Part shown: one piece after another, positions 1 to 8,729 of the stretch
Layout of the letters: each line of letters opens with the position of its first letter
Numbering within the stretch: the first letter of the stretch is position 1
Assembly (NCBI GenBank): GCA_934045075.1
Contig: OW203722.1
Coordinates: 24,163,379-24,227,378, forward strand
DNA length: 64,000 nucleotides
Origin: Yponomeuta sedellus
Lineage: Eukaryota; Arthropoda; Insecta; Lepidoptera; Yponomeutidae
Reading direction: 5' to 3'
Position numbers and translations under genes: made by a program
The notes under the pieces: generated by a model
Database searches by the model: none
Told to the model about the DNA's origin: nothing
Seen by the model: only the letters and a program-made list of their open reading frames with translations

Positions 1-98
1 TACCAAGGCCCTTCGAATCACGCTCGGGTTAGTGTTTTATTAATTATATTAAAATATATAAATTTGCGAGCGGTAGTAGGTATCTCTGCGGCTGGGTA

Positions 99-167
99 CC
101 TTCACCCATCTCGTGTGAGTGAAGATGCCACTGGAAGCTGTATAAATCATCTCATTATGTAGATGCA
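99..167 (+). mobile_element. Short interspersed repeat X, 3' part
   Basis: GTGAGTGAAGATGCCACTGG and TATAAATCATCTCATTATGT match the 3' half of the complete copy at 8552-8717. Confidence 0.65.
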
Positions 168-199
168 GAGGCCATCTCTACGGGATCGAGTCCGAAACG

Positions 200-480
200 A
201 AGAAATTCGCCAGAGAACTAAATTGACTGACATAGCAGGCGGGTCATATACCGCAGGACCGATAACTGTTGGTGTAGACTGTTTCTAGACTGGAGACCGC
301 GAATCAGCAAACGTAGCGTAGGACGCCCTGTGACAAGATGGAGCGAAGACTTTGAGCGGAGGCAGTGACTGGAAGAGATGAACTGAAGATAGCGTGGCGT
401 GGCTTGGGAGAGGGCTATGTCCCGCAGTGGACGGACTCCAGCTAATAATGTACAAACTAGTTCCACTAAAACCCGTGCCT
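200..480 (+). mobile_element. LINE reverse-transcriptase C-terminal fragment, degraded
   Basis: Translated pieces GRPVTRWSEDFERRQ and GLGEGYVPQWT match the closing motif of lepidopteran RTE-like LINE proteins (GRP-RW-DD ... EAYVQQW). Stops and frame changes separate the pieces. Confidence 0.6.
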
Positions 481-525
481 AAAGCGAACTTTCTCCAACT
501 AAGCCAAAATACATGTTACGAGTAC

Positions 526-581
526 ATTGATTTCGGGAAATAAAGCTCCATTCATTGATTTCGGGAAATAAAGCTCCATTC
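526..581 (+). repeat. Perfect 28-bp tandem duplication
   Basis: ATTGATTTCGGGAAATAAAG plus CTCCATTC occurs at 526-553 and again at 554-581 with no difference. It must be recent. Confidence 0.9.
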
Positions 582-964
582 ACTTTTAATAAGCATTCTT
601 CTACTTTGTAATGTGTCGATTGTCTCTATTTTTTCTTAACGAGCGTTAAAAATAATTTTGTTAAAGTGAATTTGTACCTATAGCTCTTGTTAACGGCAGT
701 TCTTGTTTGGCGATTTAAAGCGTTTTCCAGGCACCAAATATTGTTCTTAAACGCCCGTAGGATAATATGAAACACGTTGGCTTATTTAACGTCATCAACT
801 TAGTCTAAGTGTGCCACGTCTCTAATAGAGGCGCAACGATGCAGTGCAGGTTTTCAGTTTAGATTTTGTCTTTTTAATCTGCGGTTTAGATTACGCATCG
901 CTACCAGGCTAAAGAAACTGTAATAGCTTTAAATACGCGATTGGCAACAAGCTCTGAGGTATTT

Positions 965-1155
965 GAGCACCTCAGACACTCAGGCTTACTCACGGTGTTT
1001 ACCTTCACCGTTCGCGAGTGGTACTGCTACTATAATTTCACAAAATGTACGTAACTTAGAAGACAAAGTCATTGCTACACGGCCGCACCGGGAATCAAAT
1101 CTGGGGTCTCTTGCTTCCGTGTCCATTTTTCTATCCACTGGGCTACGAAAGTAAT
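965..1155 (-). mobile_element. tRNA-derived SINE T1
   Basis: Reverse complement of the T1 consensus seen at 7512-7747: tRNA-like part near 1090-1155, then TTAGAAGACAAAGTCATTGC and CCTTCACCGTTCGCGAGTGG. Confidence 0.7.
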
Positions 1156-1489
1156 ATGTTGTCTTAAAATCCATTTTATTACTTTGATTGAATGACCTTA
1201 ATCACCTCCGTGTGCTTCGCCGTTATGTACCTCTACTCTCAAGCTCAGCAGCACGATTAGGACATTATTCTATAACAGCATTATCACAGGCTATCCTAGT
1301 TTGGCACAAAGACATGTTGCGTGGAAGTTATTGCCTTGCCTTCCTTATGGTATGGTACCTTTTTCCGCCACACTACGGCCTGAACGCAGCCACTTATATT
1401 TTACATTGTACGTACATTGACATTCAACAAACAGAATGTAAATTCCTTACGTTGAAACAAAACTTATTTGACTTGATTGTTAGTTGCAG

Positions 1490-1648
1490 AATTTACGCCG
1501 CGTGGCTGACGTATGGATGGACGAGTATGGGGAGTTTGTATACACGAGGATCGCTGGCTTGCGGTCCACGGACCCCGGCGACCTGACCGAGCAGCGGGCG
1601 CTGCGGGCGCGGCTGCGCTGCAAGCCGTTCCGGTGGTATATGAAACGG
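1490..1648 (+). CDS. GalNAc-transferase exon: end of catalytic domain
   Basis: Acceptor TTAGTTGCAG precedes the first codon (AAT) and donor GTGATT follows CGG; both phases are 0 (53 codons). It holds the family-typical NLRRVADVWMDEY and CKPFRWYMKR stretches. The exon is GC-rich compared with its surroundings. A short repeat copy begins only 13 bases after the donor. Confidence 0.88.
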
Positions 1649-4600
1649 GTGATTGGCCTTTTTGCATCTACGTAATGAGATGATTTATACAGCGTCCAGT
1701 GGTATCCTCACTCACACTAGATGAATGAAGGGACCACTCCGACGCTGTGCCTGGGACATGGTTTTATAGACGGTGTAGGCTTGCCCAGCACCTATACCAT
1801 CCTGACAGCTTAGTCGGCCTAGCCCACAGGAAAGACTAGTCAATACGTGCGGAGCCAACCAAGCCGCGGGTTTCCTCACGATGTTTTCCTTCACCGTTAG
1901 CGTCTGGTATTGCGACTACAAATTCGCAAATGTACGTAGCTTTGAAATTTAACAAAGTCGTTGGTACATGCCCGCACTCGGGATCGAACCTAGGGCTCTC
2001 GCTTGCCAGTCCATGGTTCTACCCACTGAGCTACCACCGCTCAGAAACGGGTAGGCTAGTCTATTATAAACCAATATAGGATTGAGAGGTCCGTCTCTAC
2101 ATGAGAAAATGGTCTGCGGCATTAGCCAGCCTAATTGAGCCGTATCCTTCAGATGACTGTCCTGACAGGCAGTTTGTCTAAAATCACTGCGGATGAAACA
2201 ATGAATATGATATGATCGCTACATGGGCCTCGTAAGAATGCTCAAGCTCGGCTAGCGTGCAATGGAGAGAGCTGTGTTACGAGTTTCACTGCGTGATCGA
2301 ATCAGGAATGAGGAGAGCCGCAGAAGAATCCGAGTTGCTTGCACAGTTGAAGTGGCAGTGGAAGGGGTACATAGCTCGCTAGGAGAACTGATGGCCGTTG
2401 GGACGAAAAAGTTCTGACTCGGCGACCGCGGATCAGACGACGCAGCGTGGGCAGGCCTCTCATCAGATGACCATCTGGACCTGGTTACGGTGACGGTAAA
2501 TCGCTGGTTACGCGCGGCACAAGATTGGGACGCTTGGAAAACCAAGGGAGATACCTATGTCTTGCATTGGGTGTCAAATGATAGTGATTGGCGCTACATA
2601 AGCAGGCCAAACGGGGTTATTGTTTGTTTTCCTACGTTTGGTATTATATGTGTCTAAATCAGAAATATGGTATGGTTTAAGATAGGCACCAGCGATTGGT
2701 TCTGAGCTGCCACGTCACGGGTCATAGTGGTCATAGACTACCTCCTATAATTATAAATTCTTAAGAAAAGGTTTTTAGGTACTCCTTCCTGTATACAGGT
2801 GGCGTTTGACATGGCTCAAAAGTTTCCAACTATAGAGCCAAAGCCTTACGCAGAAGGAAGGGTAAGTAAGGCAGTAAGTTTATTTTTATGTATATTAAAG
2901 TGTTCTCTATCTATCTATTTAAGGTTTTTAATTAATTGAATGAATGGTGAGCAAAATATCAGAAGTTTGGTCAGCAACAAAGTTTTCATTTGGAAATGGA
3001 ATGGATAATAAGATGAGGAATAAGATAATAAAATGGAAGGGCACAACTTAATTTTTTTACGTAGCCTCTATGTTTGTTACGTAGCCTCACTCGACGAGGT
3101 TCTTCAGCGCCTCGTTTACCGTAACGGCCACTCGGCTGTGGAATGATCTTCCGGTATCAATAAGGCGCTCCCCTTCCTCAGCTGTCTTTAAAAGCAAGGT
3201 TAAGGAATTTTATCTGTCCCTGCAAGTTTAGTATTCGTGCATTGTCCTTTTCATTTTGTCTTTTCCGTATGTCTCCATATAGGTACACAATATTGTATTT
3301 ATTTCCTCATCGCGTAGATTGTTACTATAACGTATTTATGTAAGTTTATCATAACTATGTACGTAACTGTTTATGTAGGTATATTGTTATTTATATAAGT
3401 AGTGTATTAATATATTTATATTTGCACCGACTACCCGTCTCTTATTTCCTCCAGCAACTTTCCGTCGTAAGGTTGTCTGGAAGAAATTGCTTTTAGCAAT
3501 AAGGCCGCCAATTGTACTTTGTATCTTTACATGTTTTATAATATGTGCTCTGGTGTACAATAAAGAATATTAAAAAACCTATTTAAAAACCTATTTAGAG
3601 GCTTCCTTAGCACGGGTTAGTGCATTAAAAATAAAAATAGTGTAATAAAGAATATTGTTATCTTATCTTATCTTTGTGTCTCACTGCTGGACTAAGGCCT
3701 CGTCCAATTCAGTCCAGAGTTTTCTGTCTTAGGCCAACTTAGACCACTCCGGTTCCGACCGGTGGATGTTGGTCGAGATCATCTCTCCACCGTCTTCTAG
3801 GCCGGCTTAGAAGACTTCATATAATATTTTGTAATTAATATTATATTTCTCACCTTAAATTTCTATTTATTTACAAAACGAACTAGAGGTTGTCTTATCC
3901 TGGTCATCGATGAATCCTGAAGTGTGTGCGTGGGATTGTGGCGAAGGAGGTGGTCATATTTTAAAACTTATACATATGAAATGAATTGGAAAGGTTTTAT
4001 TCAAAGTACCGCAGAAACTGCGGCTTAATGAACATTACAAGTCAAACTAGTCTTAACATAAAGAATCCTTACAATTCCATGGTTGTACAGATAAGACCGA
4101 AGGCCAACCCCGAGCTGTGCTTAGACAGCCGAAGCAAGAAGTTAAAACTGAAGTTAAGGAAGTGCCATGACAATAGCACTGATCGGACTGTTCGTAAAAG
4201 TGGGTTTCAGCATTTTGTCTTCACGTGGCATAAAGATCTGAGGTTAGTTAGAGCTTTGTTAGACGTTTTGTTTTTTTTTTACCTATTCATCAAACGTTTA
4301 AAATAATGTAACTTTAAGCATACAAATACAAAATGTTTATTTTGGCCACAAAAACCTACAGCTGTGCTGTTTTTGTGGTCAAAATAATTTATGTTATGTT
4401 TATGTTACATTTGTGTTGCACTGAGTATACAAGCACAAGGTATATTACAAAGGTGTGAGTTTTCGTGGCAGAGTTTACCACGAATCTAATTTACTGTCTC
4501 CCCGCTAGGTTATACCTGTATCGTGGAGACCGATTGCTTTACCAATGGTTGAAGTAGAAGGTTGGTTGATACCAATAGTTATATCAAATCATAGAGATTT

Positions 4601-7152
4601 CATACAACCATTGGTATCAACCAACCTTCTACAGGTACATTAGAGTATGTAATGGGATTTCGTTACAGACTGGCAGTTCGGACCCTTTTGTGCTGCGATG
4701 TGCCTGATGTGAGAGTCCAGCATCATGCAGTCATCATCACTAACTGTCACGAGGAAGGGCATAATCAGTTGTGGCGGTATCATCCAGTTAGTTCTATTTC
4801 TGGCGAAGTATTCGTTTAGAATCGCTCGTAGCCTCGGCTGCCTGAGTGATCTTAAACAATCACGAAGGTTAAGCAACATAGTGCATGGATGGGTGATCAT
4901 CTATGGCTAACGCTAGTGCCACGACCATCCCGTGACTATCGCTAGTGGCATTTTTCCAATTCTTCCAATTTAGGTCGGCACCAGAGATGTCAGAGGCCTA
5001 GGTCGGCTTAAAGGCTTCTGACAGTAAGACCGGCCACTAGTCATGCTAGCCTCCACGCTAGACTTGGCCCCCGTGGTGGAGTATGGCCTATACCATCCTT
5101 AGGGAAGAGACCCGGCCCCTCGGTGGGGCATAACGGGTTGATAATGATGATTCCTTTAGAAGAACCTGGAAAACGAATATCTGATTTCCAAACCTAAAAT
5201 TATCAGAGAAACGAAATAAAGAATTTACGAGTACTCTGGAGAAATTAATGTGGTTACTTTCTAGTTTTACTTTAAAAGTAAAACTAATTACACATCGCAG
5301 TATGTTCTTGAGCCCTAACCCTGATCTTAAGTTTTATTTATTTCATTTTTATCTAATGTTTTTTCGGTCCTTCTACGAGGGCTGCTACTTATGTATGCGG
5401 AATAGAAAAAATAAACAAATGTATATGGCTAAATATGCTTTTATTGTTTTTCATAGTATTCTCCACTATGATCGATGCACTTTTGCATTCGATGAAACCA
5501 ATTTGTAAAACACTTTTTCCACTCTGATTGAGGTATCTCCAAAACGTGCTGTTTGAAAGCATCTACGGCATCTTCACGGGTCGAAAATCGTTGACCATGT
5601 AATTTATTCTTTACATTTGGGAATAAATAGAAATCATTGGGAGCCAAATCAGGGCTGTACGGTGGATGAGACATCAATTCAATTTTTTGACCATCCAAAA
5701 ATGTAGTTGTTTCCTGAGATGTATGACAGCTGGTATTGTCATGGTGAAGTATGATTCTGCGTCGCTGGTTGTTTTGGCGTATTTTTTCAAATAATTCCGG
5801 CAAACAAATGGTCGTGTACCACTCCGAACCGTTCTGCGATTCTCCAGTGGAATTGTAGCCACATGGCCATTAATACCAAAAAAGCAGTGCTTTTTGCACG
5901 AGCCACTTTCGTAGGGTTCGGCTCATTTTGAAACACCCAAACTGTTATACTATTTTTATTTTTAATGCACTAACCCGTGCTAAGGACAAATTAAAAAATT
6001 TTTAGCGTCTAAATAGGTTTTTAAACCCAAACTGTTGCTTGTTGTTTAGTTTCGGGATCGTACGCGTAGATCCAGGATTCGTCACCTGTGTAGATATTAT
6101 AAACAGATTTTGAGTCGCCTCCGTTGAATTTTTTTAAGGTTTTCTTGCACCATTCGACGCGAGCATCTTTTTGATTCTGAGTTAAGTTGTGCGGGATCCA
6201 ACGCGAACAAATTTTTTTTTCGACAAATGTTCATGTAATATCCTATGAATGCTCGTCATACATATGCCCAGAATAGCCTCTATCTCGCGATACGTAACAT
6301 GGCGGTCTTGCATTATTAGTTTTCGCACAGCTTCAATATTTTGTGGCACAACCACCGATTTCGGGCGACCTTCTTTAACTTCGTCCGTGAGCTTACTGCG
6401 CCCGCGATTAAACTCACTAAACCAGTGATACACAGTCGTTTTGGATGGAGCTTCACTACCAAAAGTCGAAGTTAATTGATCTACGCACTGTTGTTGCATT
6501 AAACCACGTCGAAAATCGTAATAAATCATAGAACGAATATTTTCACGAGCTAGTTCCATTTTTTCAGCGATATGACATTTTAAACCTAACAAAAACAAAA
6601 CACTCACGTATATAAGAGAAAAATATTAGCGGTCAGTATTTAAAAAAAGACCGAATTTGACCATGGAGGTCAGACATTGCGTTTAAAATTATTGGAATCC
6701 CAGATACCGCATACATAAGTAGCAGCCTATGTACATCTCATAAGTTTTCAAACACGCACGCACAGTAACGACAAAACTTTCTGTTTTCAACTTCCTTGTG
6801 CTCATTTCAGTTGTTCTTTTCATGTCTTCTTGCTATAAAGAATAACTATTGTTATTTAATTTTGTTGTACAACTTTTCTTTGTTTTACTTGGACTATTTT
6901 AATTTATTACACATCTATGCGTAGATGATATCAATTTTTTTTATCTTTCTTTTCCAGGCGGAAATGATCATAACGGTAGGCCCCAAGGAGGTCTACTGTT
7001 TGGACTGGCACGTTCCCAAGCGCTTCCTCTTCGTGGACCAATGCAAAGGGACTAAGACGCAGCAGTGGCTCCTTGACACCGTTGACCCTGAGAGAATGGA
7101 TACTTGGGACCAAGTTGTTGAACCCATAACTGGCCCTGTTGAAGAGTTTTGA
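1490..7152 (+). CDS. Polypeptide N-acetylgalactosaminyltransferase, 3' five exons (partial gene)
   Basis: Joined exons 1490-1648, 2799-2861, 4091-4242, 4669-4786 and 6958-7152 give one open frame of 228 codons plus TGA; every junction has AG acceptors, GT donors and matching phases. The protein is the C-terminal part of a GalNAc-transferase (GT27 family), a Golgi type II membrane enzyme that transfers GalNAc to Ser/Thr. Visible features are the end of the catalytic domain (RRVADVWMDEY, then GDLTEQ...LRCKPFRWYM) and a ricin-type (QxW) lectin domain with alpha (LCLDS), beta (CCDV...NQLW) and gamma (CLDW...TQQW) repeats. The first two-thirds, including the DxH and glycosyl-binding motifs, must lie left of the window. 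The DPGDLTEQ and AFD...EP stretches remind me most of the GALNT10/Pgant6 branch, but the subfamily is a guess. It converges on Ten-m. Confidence 0.9.
1662..1822 (-). mobile_element. Short interspersed repeat X, full length
   Basis: Reverse complement of the 8552-8717 copy, from TGCATCTACGTAATGAGATG to GACAGCTTAGTCGGCCT. It starts just inside the intron after the GalNAc-transferase exon ending at 1648. Confidence 0.75.
1868..2045 (-). mobile_element. tRNA-derived SINE T1
   Basis: The antisense tRNA part includes GGGATCGAACCTAGGGCTCT and CCACTGAGCTACCACCGCTC (boxes B and A). The body ends CTCACGATGTTTTCCTTCAC. Confidence 0.75.
2216..2600 (+). mobile_element. LINE reverse-transcriptase C-terminal fragment, degraded
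   Basis: Fragments in different frames read AMERAVLRVSLRDRIRNEE, RRTDGRWDEKVLTRRPRIRR, RSVGRPLIR and WKTKGDTYVLHW. This is the typical end of the same LINE protein type as at 200-480, with several indels. It lies in the GalNAc-transferase intron 1649-2798. Confidence 0.7.
2799..2861 (+). CDS. GalNAc-transferase 63-nt exon: catalytic-to-lectin linker
   Basis: A 21-codon exon, phase 0 to 0, between GTATACAG and GTAAGTAAG. It reads VAFDMAQKF...IEPKPYAEGR, which fits the family linker between the catalytic domain and the lectin domain (a hydrophobic AFD followed by an EPP-like proline stretch and GE/GR). It was located because the neighbouring exons left a gap of this kind. Confidence 0.85.
3088..3680 (+). 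mobile_element. LINE 3' end: ORF2 tail, 3' UTR and (ATCTT)n tail
   Basis: The frame ends RLWNDLPVSIRRSPSSAVF then KEFYLSLQV and TAG at 3229-3231, the usual end of a CR1/Jockey-like non-LTR polyprotein. The 3' UTR contains GGTTGTCTGGAAGAAATTGC and AATAAAGAATATT and ends in short ATCTT repeats after the inserted T2 fragment. Copies of the same 3' UTR occur at 45868-45985, 51963-52110 and 53806-53915. Confidence 0.75.
3572..3643 (+). mobile_element. 72-bp T2-derived SINE fragment in a LINE tail, with 13-bp TSD
   Basis: Flanked by AATAAAGAATATT at 3559-3571 and 3644-3656. It has the same two modules as the copy in the mariner and the same 3' end (GCATTAAAAATAAAAATAGT). It interrupts the 3' tail of the LINE remnant at 3088-3680. 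Confidence 0.85.
4091..4242 (+). CDS. GalNAc-transferase exon: lectin alpha repeat
   Basis: Acceptor GGTTGTACAG and donor GTTAGT; enters in phase 0 and leaves two bases (AG) over. It codes IRPKANPELCLDS...LRKCHDNS...QHFVFTWHKDL. The LCLDS motif and the closing FTW(H)KD(L/I)R are typical of the alpha repeat of GalNAc-transferase lectin domains. An open frame extends upstream of the acceptor but loses family similarity there. Confidence 0.87.
4337..4387 (+). repeat. Hairpin, 19-bp arms, GalNAc-transferase intron
   Basis: TTATTTTGGCCACAAAAAC (4337-4355) pairs with 4369-4387 with one G-T pair; the loop is 13 nt. Confidence 0.75.
4555..4631 (+). repeat. Hairpin, perfect 22-bp arms, just before an acceptor
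   Basis: TAGAAGGTTGGTTGATACCA (from 4555) is the exact reverse complement of 4610-4631. TACCAATGGTTG (4540-4551) can also pair with 4604-4615, giving an alternative fold. The hairpin ends 37 bases before the acceptor at 4668. Confidence 0.8.
4669..4786 (+). CDS. GalNAc-transferase exon: lectin beta repeat
   Basis: Acceptor TTTCGTTACAG; the first base completes an Arg codon with the previous exon. Donor GTTAGT follows CAT CCA in phase 0. It codes LAVRTLLCCDVPDV...ITNCHEEGHNQLWRYHP: NC-HEEGHNQLW is the QxW-type beta repeat. The canonical CLD is CCD here, which may weaken sugar binding. Confidence 0.85.
4826..5150 (+). mobile_element. 5S-rRNA-like SINE (S5 family), near full length
   Basis: The head reads TCACGAAGGTTAAGCAACAT then TGGATGGGTGATC, which follows the internal control region of insect 5S rRNA (boxes A and C). 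The body (CAGAGGCCTAGGTCGGC; CTTGGCCCCCGTGGTGGAGT) and a tail near GGGTTGATAATGATGA are shared with the other copies. It lies in the last GalNAc-transferase intron. Confidence 0.7.
5441..6559 (-). pseudogene. Mariner transposase relic
   Basis: Start MELARENIRSMIYYDF at 6559. The helix-turn-helix part (VYHWFSEFNRGR, VTYREIEAILGI) is intact to about 6200, where a T8 run causes a frameshift; TGDESW (first catalytic Asp) follows in the next frame. Then comes the SINE insertion, another frameshift near 5830, and HHDNTSCHTS with YSPDLAPNDFYLF. Exactly 34 residues separate the second and third Asp, so this is a DD34D mariner. Its catalytic residues are kept but the frame is broken at several points. 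Confidence 0.87.
5947..6024 (-). mobile_element. 78-bp T2-derived SINE fragment inside mariner, with 12-bp TSD
   Basis: The insert is flanked by ACCCAAACTGTT at 5935-5946 and 6025-6036. It consists only of the two T2 end modules (AAAACCTATTTAGACGC and CCTTAGCACGGGTTAGTGCA) without the tRNA part. The insertion is younger than the mariner. Confidence 0.85.
6958..7152 (+). CDS. GalNAc-transferase terminal exon: lectin gamma repeat and stop
   Basis: A long pyrimidine tract and CCAG precede GCG; the frame enters in phase 0 and ends at TGA (65 codons with stop). It codes KEVYCLDW, then VDQCKGTKTQQW, the gamma QxW repeat, followed by an acidic tail ending PVEEF. This is the natural C-terminus for the family. 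Confidence 0.88.
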   Translation, partial: AEMIITVGPKEVYCLDWHVPKRFLFVDQCKGTKTQQWLLDTVDPERMDTWDQVVEPITGPVEEF

Positions 7153-7290
7153 CACTGAACAAGTAGATGATCTTGGGATTATTGCAAACAACAACCGGGG
7201 TCAATTTCCGAAGTTGACGATTAGTATATCGCCGTCTCACCTACCACTTCCGACCTCGCCCCACCTCAGTGTCACTTTCGGGATAGTACA

Positions 7291-7296
7291 AATAAA
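7291..7296 (+). terminator. Candidate polyadenylation signal of the GalNAc-transferase gene
   Basis: AATAAA lies 139 bases after the stop codon, on the coding strand. It is the first such hexamer downstream; no transcript evidence is available. Confidence 0.45.
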
Positions 7297-7511
7297 CTAG
7301 ACAATTGCGGATAGGCCTTGCCTCAAATGGGCGCGACTGAAAACTTAACTGTGCAGTGGAAAGTATGTCAAAGTCAGTGCGACGTTTCAGAAGCGAAGAG
7401 GGACACATCTGGGCACTAGGGTGCAAAATATGCTCGACACCGCCTCCAGTAAGTTAACACATTTCTTAAAGGCGCTAAGCGGTGCTTGCGCCGCCAATAG
7501 TTAAAATCGCA

Positions 7512-7747
7512 GAGCGGTGGTAGCGGAGCGGTGTAGAACGCCGGCTTCTCAATCAGGAGGTCCTGGGTTCGAACCCCGGCATGTACCAATGACTTTGGTT
7601 TTCTAAGTTATGTACATTTGTGAAATTATAGTAGCAATACTACTCGCTGACGGTGAAGAAAAACATCGTTAGGAAACCCTAGTGTCTGAGGTGTTAGCGT
7701 ACTTATTCAACTATGAGGCTAAGTGCGGAAATCTCAGGTCTAAGTAC
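7512..7747 (+). mobile_element. tRNA-derived SINE T1, complete, with 14-bp TSD
   Basis: Flanked by TAGTTAAAATCGCA at 7498-7511 and 7748-7761. The tRNA-like head GCGGTGGTAGCGGAGCGG and TGGGTTCGAACCCCGGC gives boxes A and B. The body CTAAGTTATGTACATTTGTG is shared by all T1 copies. Confidence 0.88.
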
Positions 7748-7761
7748 TAGTTAAAATCGCA

Positions 7762-8539
7762 ATTTGTTCTCTCAACAACTTTGACAGCTATTTTTAGCAC
7801 CTACAGTCTAGGACCTAGGATCAACAACCTAGCACTTTAATGGATTTGCGCTAAAAATGGCCGTTTATTCCAAAAATGCTTTAAAGTTCTAAATTCTCGG
7901 ACCGAAGTTCTTGTCAGTTCTTAAAAGAGCTATATTTACTATATTTATTAAGTTTTATGGTGTCCACTCTATCCAAAGACGCATTATGAAAGAAGTGTTA
8001 TCCCTCTGTTGGCGCTATTTACTTAGCTCTTACTTTGTGTTCAAATTAATACATCGAGTGGAATAGTATCCCAGATGCAGTTGCAGTGAGCGGTGGAAAC
8101 CAACTCGTACGTTTCTGATTGCCAAATTTCATTCTATCTGGGATAAATATCCAACGACACACACAGATAGAACTTGGGGGATGATGGAATGGTCGGACGG
8201 TTTGTATAAAATTCGCCTCCATTCTTCCGTCTTATCTATGCGAGCTATGTCCAATTTCTTCAGTTAAATTTGTATGAATGTTAATTGAAAGGAGGCCGCG
8301 TCTACGCCCCGACCTCGTTCCACGTCCCATCTGCGTGGGCCGGGCCCAAGATTCATCCTTGATGACTTTAGTTTCATTTTACTCATATTTCTTGACCGTT
8401 TCTGAATTAGGTATTCCATCAAACCTGATTTTGTATGCGCTGTTTCCATCTTTTTGAGAAATCTGAAGAGGCAGAACTGATAGTTGTGATTTAATTATCG
8501 AAATTCCCAATTCAGTAACCGGCAAATAAAATAGGCACT
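7762..8539. other. Intergenic, nothing recognised
   Basis: No coding frame with family similarity and no repeat shared with the rest of the window were seen. It follows the T1 SINE downstream of the GalNAc-transferase gene. Confidence 0.5.
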
Positions 8540-8551
8540 CATGTTAGGTGA

Positions 8552-8717
8552 GGCCGACTAAGCTGTCAGGATGGTATAGGTGCTGGGCAAGCCTACACCA
8601 TCTATAAAACCATGTCCCAGGCACTACAGCGTCGGAGTGGTCCCTTCACTCATCTAGTATGAGTGAAGATGCCACTGGACGCTGTATAAATCATCTCATT
8701 AAGTAGATGCAAAAGGT
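8552..8717 (+). mobile_element. Short interspersed repeat X, complete, with 12-bp TSD
   Basis: Flanked by CATGTTAGGTGA at 8540-8551 and 8718-8729. The 166-bp body runs GGCCGACTAAGCTGTCAGG to TAGATGCAAAAGGT. No tRNA-like box B was seen, so its RNA ancestor is unknown. It split a short tandem duplication of the host (ATAAAATAGGCACTCATG twice). Confidence 0.8.
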
Positions 8718-8729
8718 CATGTTAGGTGA

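Larger units (their letters stand above)
5376..6731 (-). mobile_element. Inactive mariner transposon (DD34D)
   Basis: Flanked by TA at 5374-5375 and 6732-6733. The terminal inverted repeats match over the inner 21 bases (GGCTGCTACTTATGTATGCGG; left 5380-5400, right 6707-6727), with a looser outer end of four bases. It contains a mariner transposase relic in antisense to the GalNAc-transferase gene, inside that gene's last intron. A 78-bp SINE fragment at 5947-6024 splits it. Confidence 0.88.

Noticed and set aside
3986..4090. Upstream extension of the lectin exon frame as coding sequence
   Set aside because: The family similarity starts exactly at the acceptor at 4090, and the preceding 63-nt exon joins there in phase.
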